Shown piece by piece: positions 23,113 through 33,429 of a stretch of DNA of 64,000 nucleotides. The notes under the pieces were generated by a model. It saw only the letters and a program-made list of their open reading frames with translations, did not search any database and was not told the origin of the DNA. The position numbers and the translations under genes were made by a program. This DNA is from Coriaria nepalensis. Its lineage: Eukaryota; Streptophyta; Magnoliopsida; Cucurbitales; Coriariaceae. The stretch's first letter is position 1, and each line of letters starts with the position of its first letter. Location: NCBI GenBank assembly GCA_027186245.1, contig CP114488.1, positions 10,273,501-10,337,500 on the forward strand, given 5' to 3'.

Positions 23113-23933
23113 TCGTCTAGTTCATATTTTATGATATTTTATAAATAATTAAATAAAAATTTGAATTAATCAACCCCATAAATTTACAGATGAATTCAGA
23201 TGCATATGATTCGCCCAGATCCAACCTCTTACGTATTACTGCCGAGAAACGAATTGTCGGATCAAGACAGGAGTGATGTCGTTTGCTCAACTTCCGTTCC
23301 GTAGGGAGTTGGCAGTTTATAGAAATAATACGCGGTGAAAAACAGAAAGTTCGTTAGTTTACATTATTTTCCATTAGTATCTCAAACGACGCCGCTTGCG
23401 TATTTCATTCCCTTTCCTTGACCGCGTTTTATCTGGACACGGATTGAATTGCATTTCTCAGGATCAATTAAGAAATCACGTCGGACGGTGATTTGATTTC
23501 GTTCGTGTTTTCTTTGATCTTACCTACATCCTCTTCTAATTAATAAAATCCCTTCTTTTCTCTACACCAGTACGCCTCCTTCTAAATCATATCAAGCTAC
23601 CTCACTCGGTTTTTATCTCAGATCTGGTTTTCATCGAGAAGCTCGTAAGTCTTTATCGATCTCTTTTGTTTTTATTTTCTAATTTCTGCGATTTATGGTG
23701 GGAAAATAGGAATTCTAAGTTTCTGGGGGGTTTTTTTTAGTTCTCCTTACCGCACCGCAGGCGAAGGCGCGGTAGCGTTCATGGTGGTTGAGGCTAATAA
23801 TGGTTTAGTTTCATCAAATTGATCGATTATTGTGATGGATATGCTAAAATTTCTTGTTTTTTTTTTTTTTTTTAATTCTTCGTGTTTGTTTGTGTTATAT
23901 CTGTAAAATTCAAAGCTTAGGGATCGAAAAGAA
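20741..23933. other. Intergenic, AT-rich; DnaJ promoter at the right end
   Basis: More than 3 kb without a supported gene. I see GA repeats (21571-21591), two G homopolymers (21859-21868 and about 22293-22306), TA runs (21981-21999, 23085-23108), and a GC-richer stretch from about 23.2 kb that is the promoter and leader of the DnaJ gene. The leader probably has an intron: a donor-like site follows 'gagaagctcg' near 23.64 kb, and the coding ATG is 290 bases on. A poly(T) run is at about 23856-23873. Confidence 0.55.
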
Positions 23934-25994
23934 ATGGTGAAAGAGACTGCTTATTACGATGTATTGGGCATTAATCTGGACGCCTCCCCTGCTGACATCA
24001 AGAAGGCTTACTATGTCAAGGTCAAAATTTACCCATTCCAGAAAGCTATTCTATTAAAAATGCGATTTTTCTTTTTGGTTAATTGATTTTTTTTGGTAAA
24101 ATTATTGATTTTGCAGGCAAGGGTAGTTCACCCAGATAAAAATCAAGGAGACCCGAATGCTGCCGAAAAGTTTCAGGTTAGCTATGTAACATGTTATGAA
24201 CGAACTTACTGGTAACTGGTAAGGGAAAAAAATGTTATGAACTATAGATGTTGTGCTAAAAGCTCTGTCATCCGAATGTATATATAATCAAATAAAAGTT
24301 CCAAATTTAATTTATCTTTTGTTAAACTTTGTGTTATGATGAGTAAATTAGAAATTAGCTGTCTCATCAATTTTCTACATATCTCTTTCCTATGCATTTA
24401 CTTTTTGAAAATATGTGAATAAAGGTTTTGGGCGAAGCCTATCAAGTACTGAGTGATCCAGAGAAGCGAGAAGCATATGACAAGCATGGGAAGGAAGGAA
24501 TACAACCGTAAGTCTCTAGCTAGAAGTGTTGATTCAGATTGATCAATTCAAGCTTAAGCTGAATTATAGCTTTTTCAGATATCTCTTTTAGAATTCATGC
24601 TTGAAAAAACACATTCCCTTTTCTTTTTGCAAGGGACTCTATGTTGGACCCATCAGCTGTTTTCGGAATGCTTTTCGGAAGTGACTTATTTGAAGATTAC
24701 GTGGGCCAGCTTGCTCTGGCTACTTTAGCATCGGTAGAAACTGGAGACGAATCACAAGACCCAGAAGCCCGAAAGCAGAAAATTCAGGAGAAGATAAGGG
24801 TATGAATATCTTTTTTTTTTTTTTGTCTCAATTTTTCCCGCCTGCAAGAGTAATCAAAATGAAAGAAGAATCGGTGTTCCCTATCTCCCCTTTATTTTTT
24901 TTCATTTCTCGTCGTGGAATTTATAACGTTGTGTTGTACAGTCAGCTCAAAAGGAAAGGGTAGAAAAACTTGTTGGAATTCTGACAGAGCGACTTCAACG
25001 ATTTGTGGAGAATCCAAATGGTACTGATTTTGTTGAATGGGCAACTTCTGAGGCACAACACCTTTCAAAAGCTGGTATACATATATATATATATATATCT
25101 TCATCCCTGTTTTTCTTGTTATTTAAAATTTTGTATTAATTTTTTTTTCATTGCAAATTTGCTTCATAAGGCATAAGCTATTCTGTTATATATATTCAGC
25201 TTTTGGCGAGGCCATGTTGCATACCATTGGATATATTTACACAAGGAAAGCTGCTAAAGAAATTGGAAAAGATATAAGGTACATGAAGGTGCCCTTTTTA
25301 GCAGAGTGGGTAAGGGATAAAGGTCACTTGATAAAATCACAAGTCATGGCAGCTTCAGGTACATTTTTGGTCCGAAAGAATTTCTAAGCTTTACTATTTT
25401 TATTTTTTATTTTACAGACGAGCCTAGCATTGCCCACTTATGAGTGCTTGAATGGTGCAGGTGCTGTTTCTCTGATTCAAATACAGGAGGATCTGAAGAA
25501 GCTAAACCAAGGAGAAAACAGTGAAGAGTCTGTAGAGAAAGCTATAGAAGAGAAGAAAGATGCTATGCTTAATTCACTCTGGCAGATTAATGTGGTCGAT
25601 ATCGAGTCCACCTTGTCACATGTTTGCCGAGCAGTGAGTAGTAGTAACGTATAGCTTTATTTATTTTTTATCAGTAATGATTTAGTTTTTCATATTCTGA
25701 TTCATTAATTTGTTTTGTTTTTTTCCTTTCTTTTCTTTTTCCCGGGGGTGCTATATATAGGTTCTTAGAGAGCCAGGTATGGACAAGGATGTACTCAAAT
25801 TGCGGGCCAAAGCACTCAAGACATTAGGAACAATTTTCCAGGTACGTTCGTTGCATAATATACCCCCATATATATATATACACACACACATACATATATT
25901 TATTTATTTATTTTTTTTTCAGGGTGCAAAGGCACCTTACAGTAGAGCAAATAGCCTTCGGCATGAGGAGGTAGAAGCTCCTCCATTGGCATGA
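23934..25994 (+). CDS. DnaJ (Hsp40) co-chaperone with DnaJ-X domain, dnaJ 10-like
   Basis: The nine-exon model codes for 337 residues: 23934-24020, 24117-24176, 24425-24507, 24634-24799, 24942-25074, 25200-25358, 25461-25633, 25761-25841, 25923-25994 (1,014 nt, in phase, GT-AG). The J domain is at about 1-75, with YYDVLGI, the HPD motif in VVHPDKN and [11 protein letters not shown]. The J domain stimulates Hsp70 ATP hydrolysis. After [20 protein letters not shown] comes the DnaJ-X region (about 110-330), including the conserved [20 protein letters not shown]. There is no Gly/Phe linker, zinc finger or clear signal peptide, which fits the plant dnaJ 10 subgroup. The short exon 7 starts at the second acceptor (25461), because this joins in phase and matches the family. 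Confidence 0.93.
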
Positions 25995-26679
25995 TATATG
26001 TTAGAGAGCCCGGTTTGCTTCATCTTCTTCATCAATCCGTTAATGGAGGCCGGAGCATATATAAAGCTATCTGGTCTGATCTGGTTCACAACCTCTGAAA
26101 TTTCAGACAGTGTAATTACTTCTATTCTGCTGTTAGACCTCTGCAAATCTATATATTTTGTGTGTACTTGTGACGTATATGTCCTAATCTTTTGTAGCAC
26201 ACATATTTTACAATTAATTATTTGCATCCATAAATTTTTGAAGTACCCGAATAGTGGTATAGTAAGAGATATAAAATCTCTAGTAGATAAGAATATAGTA
26301 GTGTCTTCGGTGATGGGATATTAAGTCCGGGAAAGAGGTAGGCTTGAACCTTACTCTCGCTTCCCGAGTCAGTTGCTACTAACACCTAAGTTACCCTTGG
26401 GAGCAAGAATTTAGGTTTTTCGCAATGTGCCTTGCATACCTAAGGTGATTCTAATTTTTATACTTGGTTGATCAAATAGTTTTACCAATCCTCAGTCCTG
26501 CAATTACCTTAATTGATTATGAACCGGATCATTTGGACACCTTAAAATAAGTGAAACTTGATACCCATTGTTGTCGTTTTCCCTCCTTGAAATTAACTTT
26601 AAAGCTAATTAGGAGCCACTGTAGTAATTAGTGCTAAGGGGTTAATACTTACTGAGTTGATTGATTACTTCTGCGAATT
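25995..26679. other. DnaJ 3' flank and intergenic DNA
   Basis: This holds the 3' UTR of the DnaJ gene (to about 26.24 kb), a SINE-like element (listed separately), and about 280 bases of unremarkable sequence before the P450 pseudogene. Confidence 0.6.
26240..26404 (-). mobile_element. Candidate tRNA-derived SINE
   Basis: Read on the minus strand, the 5' end (from about 26404) has an A-box-like word taacttaggtgttag (26393-26379). About 29 bases on is an excellent B box, ggttcaagcc (26350-26341). The A box followed by the B box at this spacing is the internal RNA polymerase III promoter of tRNAs. No cloverleaf with paired acceptor ends is evident, and an unrelated stretch of about 100 bases follows, as in plant SINEs. 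The 3' limit is a guess. Confidence 0.5.
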
Positions 26680-28311
26680 ATGGAGGCAACTCTGCAGCCA
26701 TATCCGGAGTAGTTTTTTCTCTTGATCTTCATACTATCTTACTACATGGTGAAGATAAAGAGGAATCCTAGAGCTAATTTCAAGATAACTACTTCTACTG
26801 CTACTAATCTTAAAGCTCCGCTCCACAAGCTTATGGAAGATGGCCTCTTCTAGGTCACCTCCCTCTACTCCGAGGATCCAGATCGGCTTATGAAACATTG
26901 GGACAACTTGCTGACAAATAGGGGCCCATCTTCAACATCTACATTGGTACCCACAAAGCTCTGGTAATCAGCAACAGTGATCTTGGCAGAGAATGTTTTT
27001 CCGACAGATTCGATGCGGCGCTTTCTGATTGGCCGGAAACTATCGCTCGACAACTCCTCGGTTATACTTTGCTATGTAAAATTGTTATCATAGAGTTGCT
27101 CTCAAATCGGCGTGCCGACATGCTCAAGAAGGTTAAGAGAGTCCGAGGTGGAAGTTAACGTGAAGAAGTTGCACACGAAATCAAAGTTGGAGTTGAGTGA
27201 ATGGTTTGAGGAAGTGAATATGAATTTGATTCTAAGAGTTGTGGTGGAAAAAAGATTCTCGTTTGAAGAAAATGATCATGATCGTGATGTTGGGAAGTGT
27301 AAGAGGGCGATCACGGACTTTTTCGATTTGATAGGGACATATATGATGGGGGACTTGGATGATGGTCTCAGGTGGGGATGGATAACCTGGCGGCTCGGAA
27401 GAAGAAGAAGGCTATGAAGAAAGCTGCCATGGAAAGGGATAGAATATTGAACCTGTGGTCGGAGGAGCATAAGGCGAAGAAGAGTTCTTGTGATCGGGAA
27501 GAAGAAGAGGAGGAAAATTTCATGGATGCCATGTTAAGAGTTCTTAATGGAAACAGCTACGGTGGCTTCAACGCCGATACCATCACCAAAGCCACAGCCT
27601 CGGTACATATTACAGTATATGTTGTTGCTGAAAATCCCACTGTCAAAAAGAAAAAAGAAAAGAACGATGTTGTTAAAAACTGATGCACTGACCCTAACAT
27701 GGGCAGTCTCGTTACTACTAAATAACCTCGATGCTTTGAAAAAGGTTCAAGACGAGTTGGATCAACATATCGGAAACGAAAGATTAGTGAAAGAAACTGA
27801 CATAAACAAGTTGGTCTATCTCCAAATTGTTGTTAAAGAGACACTAAGATTGTACCTAGTTATTTTAGGTTTACCACAGAAATTCCCAAATGATTGCACC
27901 ATAGGTGGTTACCATGTCTCCCAAGACAGCTGGCTGCTCGTAAATGTTTGGAAGATACATACCAACCCGAAACATGGTCCAATCCATTAGAGTTTAAACA
28001 GGAAAGGTTCTTGACGTCGAGCAAAGATGGTAACAAAAGAGTCGGTTTTCAGAATTACGACTTTATACCATTTGGTGGAGAAACAAAGAATATGCCCCGG
28101 CTCGAACATGGGACAACAATTGGTGCACTTGACACTGGCTAGCTTGTTACAAGCGCTTGACATCTCTAAGCATTGGCTAATAAGCCGGTCGGTTTGATCC
28201 CGAGCAATGTATCGACCAAAAAAAATTTCCGAGCCAATTGAAGTTCTCATCAAACCACGCTTGTCGAACATCTCTTTGTTTTACACCATTTTTAAGGCTT
28301 TAAGCTTGTAG
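26680..28311 (+). pseudogene. Cytochrome P450 pseudogene, CYP82-like
   Basis: The relic runs from an ATG (MEATLQPYP, stopped at codon 11) to a TAG after a P450-like C-terminus (PIEVLIKPRL). Recognisable pieces in order include KHWDNLLTNRGPS, the WFEEVNMNLILRVV helix, AMKKAAMERDRILNLW, TLTWAVSLLLNN, the ExxR helix (VVKETLRLY), TIGGYHV and NPLEFKQERFL. Several stops and frameshifts break it, and the I-helix oxygen-binding motif region is disrupted. At the haem loop (about 28075-28110) the reading frame is shifted by one base. The expected cysteine codon survives in the adjacent frame. CYP82 enzymes are monooxygenases of specialised metabolism. No intact neighbour of this family is in the window. 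Confidence 0.85.
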
Positions 28312-29074
28312 ATGGTGTATCTCTTATTCATCATATTATTACTGTTCTATTTTCCTTAACGGGCCGGACAATGAGAGATCCATTATGCAATATCCATCGA
28401 GCAAATCCAAAATTATCATCATTTTTATTTAATTTTACGTAAGTTTCAAAATTTAAGAGCTCTAATATTAACCGAAGTGCATTTTCAATCTATAATGACA
28501 ACTATTTGGATGGCTGAGATTACATGTTACGTTTATAAGCTGGGTCGTTGGATTGAAGTTAATGACAACTATCATTTTTTTTTTTTTTTTTTTTTTGAAT
28601 TTTCTAATGAAAAGAAACGGTCCCGTAAGATAAGGGTAAGAGTAGAAACGATTAAGACTGAACGTATTACTTAATTTGAAATAAGTAATCGATTGAAAAG
28701 GAGTAAGAAAAAAAAAATATTATATTTTAAAAAAAATCAACGTCGTAAAAATACTCCATGATAGAGATTGAAGAAGATTGTAATTTGTAGATGTCATTTT
28801 TGTTTGTGTTCATTGGCCCGCCTGTGTCAACTGTCAACCACTCGACGTTGACTTATTTATAGTAATTTTTGATAATCAACCAATGTTTTTCTACATTTTG
28901 AATATTCCTTATTCATTGGATACTTGTTAGATTCTCCTATTCAGAAATATCAAATGAAAAATTAATTAATTAATTAATTAATTAATTAATTAATTAATTA
29001 GCTTTATAAATAACTTTGATCACTAATTTCCATTAGCAAGTTTGCAACCAAAAATAAATAAATAAATAAATAAA
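28312..29074. other. Intergenic, simple repeats before the defensin gene
   Basis: A poly(T) run (about 28577-28596), a TTAA run (28961-28999) and a TAAA/AAAT run just before the defensin start (29053-29074) are present. I see no gene. Confidence 0.65.
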
Positions 29075-29402
29075 ATGGCTAAGTACTTGGTCCTTCTTGT
29101 TTTCATCCTCCTCTTCAAGTTCTCAGGTATATACATATAATATATATCATCATAATATGTGACATTTAATCTAAAGTTGGATTAACAAGATTAATTTTAA
29201 ATGTATTTTAACTTTTTATGTTAAATGTGATGTGATAATAGGAGGTGTAGGAATCAAAGAAGAAGGATGTGTACGTAGAAGTCATAGCTGGTCTGGAATA
29301 TGCATTATCGATTCACACTGCGATAAACATTGTACGAAATTGGAAGGTGCTGATTGGGGACTGTGTCTCGTTTTTGCATGCAATTGCGTCTACTGTGCCT
29401 AA
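29075..29402 (+). CDS. Plant defensin-like secreted peptide (two exons)
   Basis: The gene was found by splicing, because its frame is split by one intron: 29075-29126 and 29242-29402 (213 nt, 70 residues). Exon 1 codes almost exactly the signal peptide (MAKYLVLLVFILLFKFS), the usual defensin gene layout. The mature part has eight cysteines spaced C-x10-C-x5-C-x3-C-x10-C-x4-C-x-C-x2-C. The first four match plant defensins closely (SGICI followed by C-x3-C, the Cys-stabilised alpha-beta core). The last spacing (x2) is shorter than the common x3. Defensins act outside the cell, mostly against fungi, and some serve in reproduction. I cannot tell which role applies. There are no in-frame stops, and splice sites are canonical, so it appears functional. 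Confidence 0.87.
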
Positions 29403-29559
29403 AACTCCATCATATGAGTAGTGCACTACATTTTAATGTGACATTTTTATTTTATTTTTATTTTTTATAATATATGTCAGTTTGAGGCTACAATTTGATT
29501 TACATTTGATGAATTAGTCACATATATGGTATATTCCGCTTATTGTAGTGGGTTGGTTC

Positions 29560-29745
29560 ACTTGGCACTCAACTCGGCAAGCTTATTGGTGACGTTCTTG
29601 AGATGTCATTTTAAGGTGTTCTAATGATATACTGATATTGCTAGGGTTGTAGCTTTTAAGACAGTGTTTCATGAAAGTAACTTTCTTGTTGATACTTTAG
29701 CTAAGCAGGCCGATTTGGATCGGGTTGTTTCTTTTTTTTCAACAT
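29560..29745 (+). mobile_element. Retrotransposon RNase H fragment
   Basis: A short stretch reads like the end of a plant LINE-type RNase H domain (VFHESNFLVDTLAKQADLDRVV), with stops just upstream. It is a small decayed fragment with no visible ends. Confidence 0.55.
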
Positions 29746-29848
29746 ATCTTTATGCATGCCCATCATCTTGATCGATCATATCTGTACGTAAGTACATGTA
29801 TATTAGATTAATTTAGAGGATACTAAAAGAAGTGGAAAAGGATCGAAG

Positions 29849-30331
29849 ATGGTGGATATAAAAGATGAAGAGGGGAACGTGATGGAACTGACGGACGAAT
29901 ACGGGAATCCGGTTTGAATAACCGATGAATATGGTCGACCAATGCACCTCGTTGGGGTTTCAACCACCTGCACTACTGCTCCCATCGAGACGGAAGACGG
30001 CGGTCAGACGACAGCCGTTCCTGGTGGCTGTAACAATGGTGATGATGATCAGCATGATTATGATGATCATAAGCAAGAAAAGGCGCTGGGACCAACGCGG
30101 GAACATGATGATGGTGATGATCATATTCATAAGCAAGAAAAGGTGGTAGAGAATAATCACGTGGCTGGGGAGAGTCTTACTACTAGTGCTGCTGGTGGGT
30201 CCCACCGTTTAGTAGTAGCGCTACTCCTGCAAGCTCTACGGCGTCGTCAGATGATGATGGTGAAGGTGGAAGAACGGAGGAGGAGGAGGAGGAGGAGAAG
30301 AAGGGGTTTAAGCAGAAAAATCAAATTTAAT
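29849..30331 (+). pseudogene. Dehydrin (LEA group 2) pseudogene, Y-S-K type
   Basis: The frame starts MVDIKDEEGN and contains Y-segments: TDEYGNPV, then, right after an in-frame TGA (29915-29917), TDEYGRPM. Two His/Asp-rich KQEK units follow. Near 30200-30330 a frame shift moves the reading into Arg-rich nonsense. In the adjacent frame an S-segment-like stretch and the start of a K-segment (KKGFKQK) are visible before a stop, so the K-segment is cut short. Dehydrins protect membranes and proteins during water or cold stress, and the K-segment is essential. With a stop between the Y-segments, a frameshift and a truncated K-segment this copy should not work, unless translation restarts downstream. 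Confidence 0.82.
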
Positions 30332-30656
30332 TAATTAACTGATAGTTGTGTTAATTTTGTACGAGATTGTTTGGTTTATGCATTTTTATTAGTATGGATA
30401 TGAGCTTGATAACCCATTTTTGGATGAAACTGGAAGAACAAACACAAATATGGGGCATAATATATAGTTATTTAATAGATGGGGGGCGTTACAGTGAAAA
30501 ACAAGTCCATCACCATTCTCCATTCTTTTTTCCACTGTTGAGTATTGAGGCGTTGCGGAATCCTAACCTTCCTTCCATTTCTCACTCCTCTGTTCTAGAT
30601 CAGAGCTTTCTCCCTTCCGTTTCCTGTCAATTTACAAATTCTCACTCTTTACTGCC
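30332..30656. other. Leader and promoter of the histidinol-phosphatase gene
   Basis: These are short upstream sequences. The open frame running from 30367 into exon 1 of the next gene is in another frame and has no family match. C/T-rich leader sequence lies just before the ATG. Confidence 0.6.
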
Positions 30657-32704
30657 ATGCTCGCGCTATCTTCCCTCCTCTCTCAAGCTCCCACCTTCTC
30701 CTCCTCCGCCCATTCAATCTCTTCAGTATCCATCAATTCCACCTTCTCAACCTTCCATTTTCGCGCGACAACTCCCTCTTTCCCTCCCCTACGTCTTCCT
30801 CTTACTCGCCATCCCGAATTCTCCTCCACCATAATGTCCTCCCAGTCCGACCTCTTCAACGGTGTCGAAACTACTGATCACTTAGGGTTTAAGGATCACG
30901 ACATCGATCTCTTGGTCGAGGTGGCCAAAAAGGCCGCTGATGCAGCCGGAGAAGTCATTCGTAGATACTTCAGGAAGAAATTCGAGATTCTTGATAAGGC
31001 GGACCTGAGTAAGTTAGTTTTTTCTGGTTTCAGATTTTAACCAGGGTTTTTTTTCACTCTCTGTTTGCTGCTGAAAAAACCTAAATTTTCTTTCTGGTAG
31101 CACTAATGGTGAGAATTGATTGGTTCAGGTCCTGTGACCATTGCTGACCGAGCGGCAGAGGAATCTATGGTTTCAATCTTATTAGGCCATTTCCCCTCTC
31201 ATGCAGTGTAATTTGGGCCCTAAAATTTCGTCATTTTCCTTCTACATTGCTAAGTGAGATACTTTTATATAGAGGTTCATTGCAGTTATGGAGAAGAGAA
31301 TGGGTGGAGATGCAAGGAGAAGTCTGCAGACTATGTCTGGGTCTTAGATCCTATTGATGGAACAAAGAGCTTTATCACTGGTAACGCATCACCCCTTTCT
31401 ATTTTTTTTAAGTTGGTCTTTCTTTAGCTGAGTTTTCACTTGGGTACTCAATGCTTCTCTGTATCAGGAAAACCCTTGTTTGGCACTCTCATAGCTCTGT
31501 TATACAAAGGCAAACCGGTACGGATCAACACTTACCATCTACTGTCATGTATGAATTAAAAAACCTCTGCTAAAAATATGAATCTGTAAAGACTGATATA
31601 TATATATATATATATATATATAGATATAGATATTGTTCTATAGACTGGTTCTGGAGTTTGTATGTCTTGTCTACATTTGCAAGCTGATTTTTTTCCTTTT
31701 CCTTGTTAGATTTTGGGGGTAATTGATCAGCCTATTTTGAAAGAAAGATGGATAGGAATAGATGGAAGGCAAACTACATTGAATGGTCAAGAAGTGTCGA
31801 CACGCTCTTGTTCAAATATATCACAAGCCTATTTGTATGTTTCTGTTATTCCTATGGTACATTGGTACCTTTCTTCTTTGATACTAAGTAAAGTAGCATT
31901 GTTAGACATGAAATCTGTGATCCTTATTATGGCGAATGCGCAGAGCTATATTAGTCTAAGTCACATGAAATTAAAATGTTTCTTCTTGTCTTCTCCTTTC
32001 CTCCCATTCTCTGACAAGGTACACTACAAGTCCACATCTATTCAGCGGAGATGCAATAGAGGCATTTGGTCGTGTTAGAAGTAAGGTTTGTAGGCATCAT
32101 TTTTATCAAAAACTTCTCCATTACAAAGAGCTATTGTTTCTCTTTCAACTGAACTGATGAGTTGACCCAAGGTTTATTTTGTCACTTATCTTTTCTACTA
32201 CTGTTTGTATGCTGTGCAGGTTAAAGTACCGTTGTATGGTTGTGACTGCTATGCTTATGCTCTTTTAGCTTCTGGTTATGTGGATCTTGTAGTGGAATCT
32301 GGTCTGAAGGTACATTGCCAATCTGCATACTATTTTGATCTTGATGGGGAAATAAATTAACTAAGACTTATTAACTTTTTGTATGACTCTAACTTCTGTT
32401 TTTCAGCCCTATGATTTTCTTTCACTCATACCGGTCATAGAAGGTTCTGGAGGTATTATTACAGATTGGAAAGGAGATAAGATTCATTGGGAAGCTTCTC
32501 CAGATTCCCGAGCAAAAAGTATGTATCCTCTCCATAAAGCTCACTCGAGCCATTAGAATTTTACTATTTGTTTAATCCAATTTCACTTTATGCCATATCA
32601 AACACATTGCATCTTTTTTTCTTCTGGTAGGTTTTAATGTGGTAGCAGCCGGGGACAAGCATATTCATCAACAAGCTCTCGAGTCATTAGCATGGAATAA
32701 TTGA
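30657..32704 (+). CDS. HISN7: Histidinol-phosphate phosphatase (IMPL2/HISN7-like), plastid-targeted
   Basis: The enzyme hydrolyses histidinol phosphate to histidinol, the penultimate stage of histidine synthesis in plastids. It belongs to the inositol monophosphatase superfamily. The nine-exon model codes for 347 residues: 30657-31008, 31129-31207, 31286-31380, 31468-31517, 31710-31834, 32019-32085, 32220-32309, 32407-32518, 32631-32704 (1,044 nt, in phase, GT-AG). The first 60 or so residues are Ser/Thr/Pro-rich with few acidic residues, a typical transit peptide. Metal-site motifs are visible: the EEN glutamates of GEENGW and the WVLDPIDGTKSF signature at about 162-173. Later come YGCDCYAYALLASG and KPYDFLSLIPVIEGSGG, the second metal-binding region of the fold (the usual W-D pair reads Y-D). 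Match to IMPL2 rather than IMPL1 rests on overall resemblance. Confidence 0.92.
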
Positions 32705-33429
32705 TCATTTACAGCAGAAGTCAAATTAGAAATTGTACCAATTTTTCAATTTTATGTATTTGGATTCAAACATTTTGTTTGGTATATGTACTGCCTTGAA
32801 GCAAGATGTAGAACAAACAGGCAAAACCGAAACGGTGGAGAAAGAGACAGAACCAAGACCAGAAGTATCATATGATCTCTATTCACTGTAATTTGGTGAA
32901 ATAAGTGGAACTTTGAAATGTTTTATTTTGAATCAATGGACATCATCAATCTCTCACCTTTTCTTGTTCTGTATTTTTCATTTACGATCAAATGGGTGTA
33001 AGAAAAATGATCCATTTATTACTTATATTTCACGAGGAAGAAGAGAGGCTGTTAGGTACAACATGTATAAATGGTATTTGACCTTTTCTAACATTCGTAA
33101 AAATACTTCTTTTTTCAGATCGTTAGTTTTCTTTGGTAATAACTAAATAAAGCTGCTACCACAGAACTAGAAGAATGTCCCATGTAATAGAGCCTTATAA
33201 ACCGCAATGCGGCTGTTAGCTTTCTGTCCTCCGATTATAATGTAGAGGACAATAACCAAATACCCTTTTCAGAGAAGAAGAAGAAGAAGCAAAAAAAAAA
33301 AAAAAATAATAATAAATAAATAAAATAGTAGAAGAACTCCTTGTCGATAACATACATAGAGTCTGGTTCCTTTTTGTCCTTTCAATAAATTCCTTACTTC
33401 CATCTTTTTTTCTGTTTTCATCCAGGAGG
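32705..33429. other. Intergenic between HISN7-like and receptor kinase genes
   Basis: This contains the 3' UTR of the phosphatase and the leader of the kinase gene. A GAA-like run and an A homopolymer lie at about 33276-33306. Minus-strand frames at 33216-33520 are shadows of these low-complexity runs. Confidence 0.6.

Noticed and set aside
25430..25460. Alternative acceptor (about 25417) and start of DnaJ exon 7
   Set aside because: Using it adds residues not seen in the family and breaks phase; the acceptor before 25461 joins correctly.
26341..26400. True tRNA gene
   Set aside because: A and B box-like words are present, but acceptor and anticodon stems do not pair, so a SINE-like origin is more likely.
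30367..30834. 155-codon plus-strand frame
   Set aside because: It overlaps exon 1 of the histidinol-phosphatase gene in another frame; Pro/Ser/Leu richness is a shadow of the transit peptide region.
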